Source: Bernardetiaceae bacterium
GTDB lineage: Bacteria; Bacteroidota; Bacteroidia; Cytophagales; Thermoflexibacteraceae
NCBI GenBank assembly: GCA_025056255.1
Contig: JANWVT010000012.1
Span: 1 to 64,000, forward strand
Reading direction: 5' to 3'
DNA: 64,000 bases
Of this stretch, positions 44,790-54,629 are shown piece by piece. Below the pieces are notes generated by a model that saw only the letters and a list, made by a program, of their open reading frames with translations, did not search any database and was not told where the DNA came from. The translations under genes were made by a program, and so were the position numbers. Within the stretch, counting starts at the first letter, position 1; each line of letters begins with the position of its first letter.

Positions 44790-45596
44790 TTACTTTTGAT
44801 TGAACTGGCTGAGCCGGATTTGAGTAAGTTTTTGCTTCGTATTGAGTGGAAAATCGCCGTTCATCATCCAATCGTAGTAAGAAGGTTCTTTTTTGAGGGC
44901 TTCCAAAACAGGCACGCCTTTGTATTTGCCAAAATTGAAAACTGCCACTCCTTTTTCATCTAAAACAATTCTGCCAGCAAAATCTACTATGTTAGAAGCT
45001 GTAAGGTTGTGCAACGCCTGTACATCGTTTTGAACAGGGTAGTAGGGTTTGCCGTCCTTGTCGAGCAGTGCCACATCTTTGTAGTATTCTACTTGTGCAT
45101 CTAGCACTTCAAAAGTAGCCAACGTATCTGCCAATGCGCTGTGTGCATTTACCAGTTCTTTTTGGCAGTAAAACTTGTAAGCAGCTGAAAGGGTGCGAGG
45201 TTCCATTAAGTGGAAAATGCGCTGCACGTCCACTATTTTTCTGGCACTGGGGTCAAAGGCTACGCCAGCGCGCAGAAATTCTTCTGCCAACATTGGCAAG
45301 TCAAATTTCAGTATATTAAAGCCCGCCAAATCGGCACCTTCTAAAAAGTTAGCCAAATCTTTAGCTATTTGCTTAAAAGTAGGCTTATCCTTCACATCTT
45401 CGTCGTAGATGCCATGAATCAAACTCGACTCGTAGGGAATAGGAATAGTTGGGTTGATGCGCATTTCCTTGGTGATTTTTTCGCCATTAGGTAGCACTTT
45501 CACTATTGCAATTTCTACAATGCGGTCGGTAGTAATGTTAGTGCCTGTAGTTTCAAGGTCGAAAAAAGCCAGTGGATTGCGCAGTTTCAGATTCAT
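44790..45596 (-). CDS. DnaQ-like 3'-5' exonuclease with exonuclease X-type C-terminal domain
   Basis: The 268-residue protein is a DEDDh exonuclease: Asp and Glu in FFDLETTGTN (residues 13-16), Asp in NILKFDLPML near residue 99, and His/Asp in NAHSALADT near residue 153. The C-terminal 60 residues contain FGKYKGVPV and a YYDWMMNGDFP motif found at the end of exonuclease X-like proteins. It probably trims 3' ends of DNA or RNA during repair. It is the first gene of a minus-strand run including menC and hisIE, although the functions differ. Confidence 0.9.
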   Translation of the reverse strand: MNLKLRNPLAFFDLETTGTNITTDRIVEIAIVKVLPNGEKITKEMRINPTIPIPYESSLIHGIYDEDVKDKPTFKQIAKDLANFLEGADLAGFNILKFDLPMLAEEFLRAGVAFDPSARKIVDVQRIFHLMEPRTLSAAYKFYCQKELVNAHSALADTLATFEVLDAQVEYYKDVALLDKDGKPYYPVQNDVQALHNLTASNIVDFAGRIVLDEKGVAVFNFGKYKGVPVLEALKKEPSYYDWMMNGDFPLNTKQKLTQIRLSQFNQK

Positions 45597-45688
45597 GACA
45601 ATAACATGCTATTTTATTGCAAATCAAATACAGCTTTGCTTGAAATGCAACTTTTGCAAGGTAGTAGATTGGATTTTTGAAATAAATT

Positions 45689-45720
45689 TTTGCTTGCAAA
45701 CTTTTTAGAAGTATCTTTTG
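45689..45720 (+). promoter_or_regulatory. Strong Bacteroidota-type promoter for the TPR sensor gene
   Basis: TTTG at 45689-45692 is followed after exactly 19 bases by TATCTTTTG at 45712-45720. This fits the TTTG-N19-TAnnTTTG consensus with one extra T. The ATG at 45750 lies about 30 bases further on, giving a short leader. It is the clearest promoter in the window. Confidence 0.65.
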
Positions 45721-45749
45721 CTACAAATTGGCGATTCTTGTGTTTTAAC

Positions 45750-47468
45750 ATGTATAGGTTATTGTTTGCTGCCAGTATCATTATTTTTTGCACATCATTT
45801 TCATACGCTCAACCAGACCTCACTTACTGGCAAAAACAAGCAGTTGAGGCAAGAAAAATGCTCACTTCCAAGCCGCAGGAAGTCCTTAAAATTGCAGAAC
45901 AGTATTTACAAATTGCCTCTACTGGTATGAACGCATGGAGCTATGCCGATGCACAATACCTCATGGGGCAGTATCACCTTGTTTCTGGCAACTACGCCAC
46001 AGCATTGAAAATTTTACAGCAAACTATTAACTACCTAAATGCCAAAAACAACCCTTCCGATAGTTTGCTGACCCTGAAAGCCAATGTGTCGCAAGCAATG
46101 GGGTCGATTTATCAAATATGGGGCATGTGGGCTGAGTCGTTAGAAGCATATACGAATGCCTTAGCAATAGACCGCGCACAGCAAAACAACTATGGCATTG
46201 CACGTACGCTAAACAACATGAGCGTACTATTTGAACGCATGGACGACACCCTGCAAGCAATTAGCCACGCCCAGCAAGCATTAGAGATAGCAGAAAAATA
46301 CGACTACAAGCAGTTGCAGGCAGCAGCACTGGGCAATATGGCAATTGCCTACAAAAACCAAGGGCAATACCAAAAAGCCCTGCAACTACAAATGCGCTCG
46401 CTGCAAATTAAACGACAAATAAACGACTTGCGAGGGGTTGCCAACAGCTTGGGAAATATCGGGATTATTTATGCAGAGCAGAAAAAGTATCCTGAGGCGT
46501 TGCTTTCCACCCATCAAGCCTTAGCCATTTACCAGCAGTTGGGAGATGCAGCCCTGATAGCACAAGGAATGGAAGGAATAGGAAAAATGCACTTAGACAA
46601 TAACCGATTAGATAGTGCTGCCTATTACCTTGAACAAGCACTTCCCTTAGCAATTAGCCGCAACTTTTCCAAAGTCGTTTATGCTTGCTACGAAGACCTG
46701 TCTACTCTTGCCCAATATCGAAACAATCTTCAAAAAGCCTTAGAATACCACTTATTGGCAGATTCGGTTAACCGCATATTGTTTAATCATGAAAAGCAAC
46801 AACTAGCCGAACAAGCCAAAGCGCGCTACGACTGGCAACAACAACAACTTGAACTGCAGCGCCTCGACTGGGAAGCTAAAGTGCAAAAAATAGACAATGA
46901 ACGGAAAGCCAAAATTATTGAATTGCTCAGAAAAGATGCGGAAGCCCAAAAACGAATAGCAGAAGCCAAACAACTAGAACTTTCTCTGCTAGTCTCTGAA
47001 AAAAAATTGTTGGAACAAGAGCGATTACATGCAGCACAACAGATCAGAGAACAGCAAATGGAGTTAGAATTAGAAAAAACAAAACGTAAACAGAACGAAC
47101 TGGCAATAAGCCTAAAAGAAAAGCAAGTAACTTACACTCGCGACCTCAACTTTGCCCTGTTGATTATTTTTTTACTTATCACGCTGTTGTTGTACATGCT
47201 TTTTCGACGTGTGCGGCAGAAATTATTTGCCAATAAAACGAGGCATATGCAAGCAATGGATGAAATTGCACACATCAATTCGCACAAAATGCGCGCCCCT
47301 GTTGCTACTGCTCTGGGACTAATCAATCTGATTAAAATGGAGTCGGCACAAGGTAATCATGACCCTGTTTTGATAGAGTTGCTAGATAAAACCCTGCAAG
47401 AAATGGATAAAGTAGTGCGAGAAGTATCTCAAATCACCTACCGACTGACCGATGAGCAGAAAGAGTAA
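45750..47468 (+). CDS. TPR sensor protein with HisKA-like segment but no ATPase domain
   Basis: The 572-residue protein has a signal peptide (residues 1-20), about six to seven TPR repeats in the periplasm (about 30-340), a long charged coiled coil (about 345-465), a transmembrane helix (about residues 467-485) and a cytoplasmic end. The end contains a HisKA-like helical hairpin with His512 in INSHKMRAPVATALGLI. No HATPase domain follows: the protein stops 61 residues later. The resemblance is to the dimerisation/phospho-acceptor part of TPR-type histidine kinases. It may be phosphorylated by another kinase or only dimerise. Confidence 0.85.
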   Translation: MYRLLFAASIIIFCTSFSYAQPDLTYWQKQAVEARKMLTSKPQEVLKIAEQYLQIASTGMNAWSYADAQYLMGQYHLVSGNYATALKILQQTINYLNAKNNPSDSLLTLKANVSQAMGSIYQIWGMWAESLEAYTNALAIDRAQQNNYGIARTLNNMSVLFERMDDTLQAISHAQQALEIAEKYDYKQLQAAALGNMAIAYKNQGQYQKALQLQMRSLQIKRQINDLRGVANSLGNIGIIYAEQKKYPEALLSTHQALAIYQQLGDAALIAQGMEGIGKMHLDNNRLDSAAYYLEQALPLAISRNFSKVVYACYEDLSTLAQYRNNLQKALEYHLLADSVNRILFNHEKQQLAEQAKARYDWQQQQLELQRLDWEAKVQKIDNERKAKIIELLRKDAEAQKRIAEAKQLELSLLVSEKKLLEQERLHAAQQIREQQMELELEKTKRKQNELAISLKEKQVTYTRDLNFALLIIFLLITLLLYMLFRRVRQKLFANKTRHMQAMDEIAHINSHKMRAPVATALGLINLIKMESAQGNHDPVLIELLDKTLQEMDKVVREVSQITYRLTDEQKE

Positions 47469-47627
47469 ACCTCTGGTTATGCTGAAAATCGCGTCGGAAT
47501 TTGTCCAAGCCACCCTACAAAGGAAGTGATAAGCCAGTTGCCTGTAGCAAGTAGCATTTGCAAAGTGCAATTTTTCCTACTATCGCCTGCATTCCCTACT
47601 GCTACCAGCCATACATGTCTTTCAAAC

Positions 47628-48965
47628 TCATTCCGAAAGTCCCAGTTGCATTTGGATTTCTTCCAGCGACTTTCCTTTGGTTTCAGGAATGAAGCGTTGC
47701 ACAAACAGGAATGTTATCACGCTTAGCACGGCAAAAATGCCAAAAGCAACTGCTCCCCCAGCATTTTGCAACAGCCATGGGAAGGTTTGCACCACTAAAA
47801 ACGTAGAAGACCAGTGCAAGAAAATAGAAAACGACATGGCAGCCCCCCGAATGCGATTAGGATACATTTCGGCAACTACTACCCACATTACAGGAGCAAG
47901 CGAAGCGGCAAACGATGCAATATACCCCAAAATGGCAAACAACACCCAGTAACCTTCTAATTGGTTCATGGCAAAAGCTGTTACCAAAATGCCCAGCGAA
48001 ACAGCCATACCTGCCGAGCCCCACAACATTAACGATTTGCGCCCGGCGTGGTCTATCAGCCAAATAGCTACGAACGTAAATGTAAGGTTGATAACCCCAA
48101 TAATGACAGATTGCCAAAAAGCTGAACCAATCCCTGCACCTGCTTTCATGAAAATAGTGGGCGCATAGTAAATAATAGCGTTAATCCCTGTAATTTGCTG
48201 AAAGCAAGCCAGTAGCGTACCAATAGTAATTACATAGCCCATTTTACCTTTGAACAAGTTATTAAATCCTACTGCCTCGCGTGTATCATTTGCCAAAGAT
48301 GCCTTAATTTCTATCATAGCATTTTGCGCAAATGCTGCTCCGTTAATTTTGGTGAGCACTGCCAACGCTTCTTGGGAGCGATTGCGCTGCACTAACCAAC
48401 GCGGGCTTTCTGGCACAAACAACAAAGCCAATAAAAAAATAAGTGCAGGAGCAGTTTCTACGCCGAGCATCCAACGCCAGTTATTTTCGCCAACCCCAAC
48501 AAGCAAGTAGTTAGAAATGTACACGACCAAAATGCCAATCACAATCATGAGTTGGTTGAGCGAAACCAACCTGCCTCGTACATGAGCAGGTGATATTTCA
48601 GAAATGTAAGTAGGACAAAGCACAGAAGCCGCACCAATGCCCAACCCACCTACAATACGAAAAATGATAAAAATGTTAAAAGAAGTAGCAATGGCTGTTA
48701 CAATAGCAGAAATAGTAAAGAAAAAACCTGTTGCAATCAACACTGGTTTACGCCCCAGCCGGTCGCTAAGTGCTCCCGAACTTGCCGCACCAATGGCACA
48801 ACCAATGATAGCACAGCCTACAGCCCAGCCTTCTCCAATTTCGTCTAACTGAAAGTAGGTTTTTACAAAAGGAATTGCTCCTGCAATTACTGCTGTATCG
48901 AAACCAAATAAAAAACCGCCAAATGCAGCAATAAATGTGACAAATAGTAAGAAGTTGCTTTTCAT
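47628..48965 (-). CDS. MFS sugar porter family transporter
   Basis: The 445-residue protein has twelve predicted membrane helices and sugar-porter signatures: GFDTAVIAG in helix 1, DRLGRKP after helix 2, PESPRWL after helix 6, and PETKGKSLEEI at the C-terminus. It probably imports a monosaccharide by proton symport. The ATG at 48965 is preferred over TTG at 48971. No sugar-processing gene is adjacent, so the substrate cannot be inferred. Confidence 0.95.
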   Translation of the reverse strand: MKSNFLLFVTFIAAFGGFLFGFDTAVIAGAIPFVKTYFQLDEIGEGWAVGCAIIGCAIGAASSGALSDRLGRKPVLIATGFFFTISAIVTAIATSFNIFIIFRIVGGLGIGAASVLCPTYISEISPAHVRGRLVSLNQLMIVIGILVVYISNYLLVGVGENNWRWMLGVETAPALIFLLALLFVPESPRWLVQRNRSQEALAVLTKINGAAFAQNAMIEIKASLANDTREAVGFNNLFKGKMGYVITIGTLLACFQQITGINAIIYYAPTIFMKAGAGIGSAFWQSVIIGVINLTFTFVAIWLIDHAGRKSLMLWGSAGMAVSLGILVTAFAMNQLEGYWVLFAILGYIASFAASLAPVMWVVVAEMYPNRIRGAAMSFSIFLHWSSTFLVVQTFPWLLQNAGGAVAFGIFAVLSVITFLFVQRFIPETKGKSLEEIQMQLGLSE

Positions 48966-49290
48966 GCTCAAAGTATTTACTGGTGAATCAAAACGTTATT
49001 GCGCCCATTAATTTTTAGTATATCGCAAATATTCAAAATTTGATTACAACAAAAGTCGTATGCTTTCAATTAGCCAACATCGCCTAATTTCGACAAAAAA
49101 GCAGCACAAGGTTACAAAGTTAAAAGAATGATTCAATCTTGCTTAAAGCCCAAAACTCATACACAATAATACCTCAAAAGTAACATCAAATTGGGTGCTT
49201 ACAGGTACGCATCTAAATGTTTGGCTTTGCGAGTAGTTTCGAGGTAGATAAAAATATTCTTACTTTGCCTGCTCATTCCACAGTAACATA
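48966..49290. other. Divergent promoter region, transporter / rsgA
   Basis: These 325 bases between divergent start codons contain no gene. TACTTTGC at 49261-49268 with TTTCG at 49237-49241 (19-base spacing) is a possible rsgA promoter; the ATG at 49291 lies 22 bases later. The transporter side (48966-49080) is AT-rich without a match to the consensus by eye. Confidence 0.45.
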
Positions 49291-50220
49291 ATGAAGCAAC
49301 GCGGTTTAATTATGCGTTCTACCGGCTCTTGGTACGATATACGCGACGAGCAGGGCAACCGATGGAAAGGCAGGTTGCGTGGCAAACACAAATTACAAGC
49401 AATCAAAGCAACTAACCCGATAGCAGTAGGCGACTATGTAGAGTTTGAAGTAGAAGATGAGCTTGAAAAAAACGTACTCATCACCGACATCCTTCCGCGC
49501 GAAAATTACATTAGCCGCAAGTCGCCTCATAAAACAACGCTTGCCCACATCATTGCTGCCAACATAGACCAAGCCCTTCTGATGGCTACTATAGCACTAC
49601 CGCGTACCTCTACGGGCTTCATAGACCGTTTTTTGGTCTCTGCCGAATCGTTCCGCATACCAGCTATTATTCTTTTCAATAAATATGACCTATTAGATGC
49701 TCAGGGGCTTGCTTTTCAGCAAGAACTGATAAATACTTACCAGCAGATAGGCTACACTTGCCTTAGCATTTCTGCTTTAAAAGGCGATAACTTAGAAGCA
49801 GTGCGCAACCTGTTAACAGGAAAGAAAACACTGATAGCCGGGCATTCCGGAGCAGGTAAATCTACACTGCTTAACAGCCTGAATCCAGCGTTACACTTGC
49901 GCACTTCGCCCATTTCTGCCTTTGTTGGCAAAGGAGTACACACTACTACTTTTGCAGAAATGTTCGAACTCAGCCCAGATACTTTCGTGATAGACACACC
50001 CGGCATCAAAGAACTGGGACTGGCAGACATGGAAAACGAGCCAATTGCACACTACTTCCCCGAAATGCGCGCTTGCTTAGGCATGTGCCGCTACCACGAT
50101 TGTCAACACATACAAGAGCCCGACTGTGAAGTAGTTAGACGTGTGCAATCTGGGCAAATAGCCCTTTCACGCTACGAAAGTTACCTCAGTATGCTTGTAG
50201 ACGAAGACAATAGGCGCTAA
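49291..50220 (+). CDS. rsgA: Ribosome small-subunit biogenesis GTPase RsgA
   Basis: RsgA is a circularly permuted GTPase that acts in late 30S subunit maturation. The 309-residue protein has an N-terminal OB-fold (about residues 1-75), the permuted G domain with G4 FNKYDL near residue 129, G1 GHSGAGKST near residue 187 and G3 DTPGIKELG near residue 236, and a C-terminal zinc domain with CRYHDCQHIQEPDC. All features are complete. It is followed by an unrelated lipoprotein gene. Confidence 0.97.
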   Translation: MKQRGLIMRSTGSWYDIRDEQGNRWKGRLRGKHKLQAIKATNPIAVGDYVEFEVEDELEKNVLITDILPRENYISRKSPHKTTLAHIIAANIDQALLMATIALPRTSTGFIDRFLVSAESFRIPAIILFNKYDLLDAQGLAFQQELINTYQQIGYTCLSISALKGDNLEAVRNLLTGKKTLIAGHSGAGKSTLLNSLNPALHLRTSPISAFVGKGVHTTTFAEMFELSPDTFVIDTPGIKELGLADMENEPIAHYFPEMRACLGMCRYHDCQHIQEPDCEVVRRVQSGQIALSRYESYLSMLVDEDNRR

Positions 50221-50311
50221 ATCTAACCCTACTTTTTGCAAATGAAGACACCCTTGTGTTAAATTGCATCATCAATTTCCTAAACCGCTCAACTAAATCA
50301 ATTTTCTACCT

Positions 50312-51196
50312 ATGAAAACTCAACAGCAGTGGCGTAACGTCTTTTTTTCAGTTTCTATAGCCTTACTGACCGTAGCTTGTTCAGGAGGAGGAAGCGCCGA
50401 ATATGAAAAACTCAAACAAGAAAACGAAGAATTAATTGCAAAAATCCGGAAAGACAGCCTTTACATCGCTGGGCTTAATGCAGAAATGGATGAACTATAT
50501 GCCAACTTGGATACCATGCGTGCCAGAGAAGAACGCATTCGTCAGGCAGCTGCTCGCTTGCGAGCCGGTACGATGAGTGGGCAGGAAGGTTCGCTAACTA
50601 TTGACCAAAGTTTTGCTGAATTGGAAAGACTAAACAAAGAAAACCAAGCTAAAATTGCCCAGCTACAAAACAAACTTGCTAAGGCAAGCAAAGAAAATGC
50701 TTTTTTGAAGAAAATGGTAGATGAACTGCAAAAAACCATTCAAGACAAAGACGCCCAAATTAAAGACCTGCAAAGCACTATTGCTGCCTTGCAAGACGAA
50801 GTAGCAGGCTTGAAGTCGCAGTATGCTGCCAAAGCCGAAGAACAAGAACGCACTCAAGCTGCCTTAGTAGAAACCCAAACTGAACTTTACAGCGTGTATT
50901 ACGCCATTGGCACCCGCAAAGAATTGGAAAGCAGAGGCATTATAGATGCAAAAGGACTGTTTAACCGCAACAAAGACCTCTCCGCCAACATAGATGAGTC
51001 TAAGTTTACAAAGTTAGACAGCCGCACCACAAGCGAGATAGAAATAGGTAACTACAAAGCTAAGCGAATAGAATTAGTGCCAGCTCGTGCGGCATCCAGT
51101 TACCAACTTGTTGAGTCAGGAAACTCCGTTACTTTGAAAATTACAGACCCGCGTACTTTTTGGAAAAACAAATTTGTTGCCATTGTAGTCAAATAA
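50312..51196 (+). CDS. Coiled-coil lipoprotein of unknown function
   Basis: The 294-residue protein has a lipoprotein signal with LLTVAC (cysteine near residue 23), a long heptad-rich coiled coil (about residues 30-190) and a globular C-terminal part of about 100 residues (YSVYYAIGTRKELESRG, then a beta-rich tail). It probably extends from the inner or outer membrane into the periplasm. I do not recognise a family name, although similar lipoproteins are common in Bacteroidota. A strong terminator follows the stop codon. Confidence 0.8.
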   Translation: MKTQQQWRNVFFSVSIALLTVACSGGGSAEYEKLKQENEELIAKIRKDSLYIAGLNAEMDELYANLDTMRAREERIRQAAARLRAGTMSGQEGSLTIDQSFAELERLNKENQAKIAQLQNKLAKASKENAFLKKMVDELQKTIQDKDAQIKDLQSTIAALQDEVAGLKSQYAAKAEEQERTQAALVETQTELYSVYYAIGTRKELESRGIIDAKGLFNRNKDLSANIDESKFTKLDSRTTSEIEIGNYKAKRIELVPARAASSYQLVESGNSVTLKITDPRTFWKNKFVAIVVK

Positions 51197-51219
51197 AATT
51201 GTAATATAAGTCCCTTAAC

Positions 51220-51253
51220 AAAGTCGCCTAATCATTTTTGGGCGACTTTTTTT
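51220..51253 (+). terminator. Rho-independent terminator
   Basis: AAAGTCGCC at 51220-51228 pairs exactly with GGCGACTTT at 51241-51249 across a 12-base loop, and the T-run continues to 51253. It ends the coiled-coil lipoprotein transcript and separates it from the sigma/anti-sigma operon. Confidence 0.85.
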
Positions 51254-51325
51254 GTTTATGTTTTTTTATTTCAAAAAAATAAAATAATTTTACAACATCC
51301 GTATGAATAGCTTCATTCGCCTTGC

Positions 51326-51952
51326 ATGACCGATGAAGAGATAATAGCCGCTCTGAAAGGCACAGACAGAGCAAAACGCAACCGAGCAATGCAAGAGTTG
51401 CTTAGTCCCACTTATCGAAACATCATTCGCAACTTTATACTGAAAAATAACGGTAGCGAATCGGATGTAAGCGATATGCACCACATTGCTATCATGGAAC
51501 TTTTTGACCAAATTCAACGTGAAAAATATGAAAGAAGCGCAAGTATTAAAACCTACATATATGCTATTGTGCGCAATCAATGGCTAAAAATGTTGAGAAA
51601 AAACAAGCGCATAGTGATAGTAGATACAGAAGATATGCCCGTATTAGCCGATTGGGGCGAAAAAGTAGTAGAAGAGAAAGAAGAACAAATGAAGCATATA
51701 CTCGACTCTCTCATAAAAGATTTTGCTAACAAACCTAAAAAAAACGCTCATAACGATATTGATTGCATTACTTTGCTTCGGCTTAGGTTCTACGACAATA
51801 TGTCTGATGAAGAGATAGCCAGTCGTTATGCTATTAATAGCCATGTTACAGTGCGCACCAAGCGATTCCGATGTTTGGAAAATCTACGTAAAGTAGCTTT
51901 GCAACGTGGTTTAGACTCAATGTTGTCCATTACTGCTACCCATGAACCCTGA
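51326..51952 (+). CDS. ECF-type RNA polymerase sigma factor
   Basis: The 208-residue protein has a sigma region 2-like half (about residues 20-95, with NIIRNFILKNNGSE, a HHIAIMELFDQI helix and YIYAIVRNQWLKMLRK) and a region 4 helix-turn-helix at about residues 150-200 (LLRLRFYDNMSDEEIASRY). The linker between them is long and charged. It overlaps the following anti-sigma gene by 11 bases, a classical sigma/anti-sigma coupling. Region 2 is diverged from the other ECF in the window, so the two belong to different subgroups. Confidence 0.85.
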   Translation: MTDEEIIAALKGTDRAKRNRAMQELLSPTYRNIIRNFILKNNGSESDVSDMHHIAIMELFDQIQREKYERSASIKTYIYAIVRNQWLKMLRKNKRIVIVDTEDMPVLADWGEKVVEEKEEQMKHILDSLIKDFANKPKKNAHNDIDCITLLRLRFYDNMSDEEIASRYAINSHVTVRTKRFRCLENLRKVALQRGLDSMLSITATHEP

Positions 51953-54626
51953 GGAGAACATTATAGAAAGAGTGCAGCAATATCTCTCCGAGGAAATGAC
52001 GCCAGACGAGCGCCAAAATTTTGAGAGAGAAATAGAAAAAGACCTTGCCCTGCAAAAAGAACTGCACATACAACAAGAACTGATATATGCTATTCGCCGG
52101 CATGCTATAGCCGAACAACTGCGCTTGTTAGAGTCTCAAATATATCTTTCTGAAAAAAACATAGGTGCTCAGCCAGCATCTAACACAAGCCGCGAGGTAA
52201 GAACAACAAACATTATTTCGTTGCGTACCCGCCTCGTCAGGGTGTTGTCTGTTGCGGCAAGCATAGCGGCAGTATTACTGCTTGGATTTTGGCTGGCACC
52301 CCTGTTACAAAACTATTTTGCCGACCAACCGGTTGTAGCAAATTTCCAACCATCTTTGGAGTTTAGAAGCCCTATTAAAGGGTTAGAGGTAGCCCCGCAA
52401 ATTTTACAATTAGAGGCAGAGAAAGGCAAAATATTTCAGCTACCAAGTGGCACTACAATCCAAGTGCCCCCGAATGCTTTTGTCAATGCCAAAGGCAAGT
52501 TAGTTTCTGGAAGTGTGTACCTAACCTATCGAGAATTTCACAACGGATTAGAACTGCTGGCAAGTGGGGTTCCATTAGAAAACCTTGGCAAAAGACAAGA
52601 ATCGGTAGGACTATTTGAGATAAAAGGCTACGACCAACGCCAACAAGCCTTAAGCTTGGTAAAAAATATCAACGTACAACTCGCATCCTTTGTTAGAGAG
52701 AAAAACTATGAACAGCATTATTTGACTCATTACCACGTAGAAGAGCCTAATGGCTCGCCTGTGGTGCAGTGGCATTCAACTTCTTTTGTATCGGAACTTG
52801 TTCCCAATCTGAACAAAAGCAAATTTTTCGATTCATTGCGCGCTGCTTACTATGCTCAGGCAGAAGCTTATGCTCGAACATCCTATGAAAAACAGCAAAG
52901 TGAGTTGAAACATCAGGCTTTGCACGGATGGCAGATTAAAGCGCTCAAAAGCGACGTGATTACTGACTGGCTCAACCAACAAGGTATGGAGTATGCAGGT
53001 CTTTATCCACAACAAGAAGACCCCCAACATATAAAATGGGTGTTAGCTGCCACCTGGCAAAGAGCTCATGCCACCCCAGCCTCTTATGTGCCTTTCTCCA
53101 GAGTGGAACTATCCACTCAGGATGTATTAGCAAAAATTATTTTCACTCCCGACGGTAAAAATTTACTCATCCAATATAACAACCGTGCCCTCTTATACCA
53201 CTCCGACGGTAGCTTTATAGCAGAAATACCTCTGCAAAATACCCTCTTTACTGCTAATAGTGAATATGTAATAGGCTTATCCATTAACGGAGAACTGGCA
53301 TGCTACCGCGTAGCAGATGGTAAATTTGTAACCAAATATGGTGAGTTAATAGCTGTCAACAGTCGTGAATATGATTTCAGATCCAACATCAACAAAGTTA
53401 TGACCACACATCACATTGGGCAGGTTGTACAATATGATGTTTCTCTGAACAGTAAGCGTGTAGTTACGGTGCATAACGACGAGACTGCAGCCTTGTGGGA
53501 CATTTCTGGCAAACTCATTAGCAAACGAAAAGGACTGCCCAAAAGCTGGTTTACCGAAGTGATGTTTACTAATTACGATGGCAGCGAAATGATAGGTAAA
53601 ATGCACGATGAAACAATAGTGTACCTGAATGCACAATGGCAAATTACAGGCAGAGCCAAGTCTTTTGACAGACCTGCTCAGTATTACCCAGAACAAAAAT
53701 GGTCTCTTTCGCTGCATAAAGAATCTGTTCCACATCCAACCATAGATCCTCGCTCAATTAATAATCTTACCGATGTATATTATGAAAGAGTACCCCAGAA
53801 CTTTTTTTATGTTAGTTATAAACAAGACCATCGCTGGCAACCCATAGATACGCTGTATCAAAGTAGTGGCACTCCGAGTAGTTATGCTATTTCTCCCGAC
53901 GGACAATATGTAGCTATGATAATAAGTCATATCCATCATCGTCCTGAGTTGCTTATGTGGCAAAAAGTCGGCAGAGAAAAGCAAGTATATCGCATGGCAT
54001 TGTCAGGAGGGGCAAGCTTTGAATACACAGACAACAATAGTATGGTAAAATTGTTGCAAGCAACAAGGGCTCGCTTTTACACATATGTGCAAGTAGGCAC
54101 TCGGCAGCAAGAAAGCAAAAAACAGGCACCAACTTATGAGCAACTGTTACAAAACTACCTCAATGCAGCCAACCAAAAGCTACAACTGATGCGCAAGCAA
54201 TATGCACACCAAGCAGATTACTTACGCGTGTTCCAAGTTTCGCAGTTTGGTGTTTACAGTGCCAGTCGTCCTTTTTCTGAGTCGCCAGCAGTTTGCAAAA
54301 ACCTGCAACTGTTTGCTGAATCTACTACTGCAAGCGACAGCGTTGAGCTGTTTCAGCTTGCAGGCGCTAAACGCAATGTGGTGCTGCCATTGGGTAAGTT
54401 TTCTTTTCAAAATCCAACAAATATTGCTTTTGATGCCTCTGGTGGGCATCTGATTGGTGTAATGCCAGACAATACTGTGCTACTATTGCCTGCCAGAGAA
54501 TTTGAAGCATGGTTATACCAATATCGGAACGAAGAGAGCAGGAATAATTTGACAATACTAATGAAAAAAATAAACCAAGCAGATATTAGTTTTGCAAAAA
54601 TCAGGAAAATATTGGAAGAAGTATAA
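51942..54626 (+). CDS. Membrane anti-sigma factor with large periplasmic propeller-like domain
   Basis: The 894-residue protein has a cytoplasmic N-terminal region with an anti-sigma-type segment (YLSEEMTPDERQNFEREIEKD, residues 14-34; no zinc-binding Cys/His pattern), a transmembrane helix (about 100-122) and a large periplasmic part. The latter begins with a beta domain (about 140-265; SGTTIQVPPNAF near 169) and continues with WD40-like blade repeats (about 390-700: FTPDGKNLL, HNDETAALWD, ISPDGQYVAM). Typical anti-sigma factors have small periplasmic parts, so a binding or sensing role is likely. It overlaps the sigma gene by 11 bases. Confidence 0.85.
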   Translation: MNPEENIIERVQQYLSEEMTPDERQNFEREIEKDLALQKELHIQQELIYAIRRHAIAEQLRLLESQIYLSEKNIGAQPASNTSREVRTTNIISLRTRLVRVLSVAASIAAVLLLGFWLAPLLQNYFADQPVVANFQPSLEFRSPIKGLEVAPQILQLEAEKGKIFQLPSGTTIQVPPNAFVNAKGKLVSGSVYLTYREFHNGLELLASGVPLENLGKRQESVGLFEIKGYDQRQQALSLVKNINVQLASFVREKNYEQHYLTHYHVEEPNGSPVVQWHSTSFVSELVPNLNKSKFFDSLRAAYYAQAEAYARTSYEKQQSELKHQALHGWQIKALKSDVITDWLNQQGMEYAGLYPQQEDPQHIKWVLAATWQRAHATPASYVPFSRVELSTQDVLAKIIFTPDGKNLLIQYNNRALLYHSDGSFIAEIPLQNTLFTANSEYVIGLSINGELACYRVADGKFVTKYGELIAVNSREYDFRSNINKVMTTHHIGQVVQYDVSLNSKRVVTVHNDETAALWDISGKLISKRKGLPKSWFTEVMFTNYDGSEMIGKMHDETIVYLNAQWQITGRAKSFDRPAQYYPEQKWSLSLHKESVPHPTIDPRSINNLTDVYYERVPQNFFYVSYKQDHRWQPIDTLYQSSGTPSSYAISPDGQYVAMIISHIHHRPELLMWQKVGREKQVYRMALSGGASFEYTDNNSMVKLLQATRARFYTYVQVGTRQQESKKQAPTYEQLLQNYLNAANQKLQLMRKQYAHQADYLRVFQVSQFGVYSASRPFSESPAVCKNLQLFAESTTASDSVELFQLAGAKRNVVLPLGKFSFQNPTNIAFDASGGHLIGVMPDNTVLLLPAREFEAWLYQYRNEESRNNLTILMKKINQADISFAKIRKILEEV

Positions 54627-54629
54627 GCT

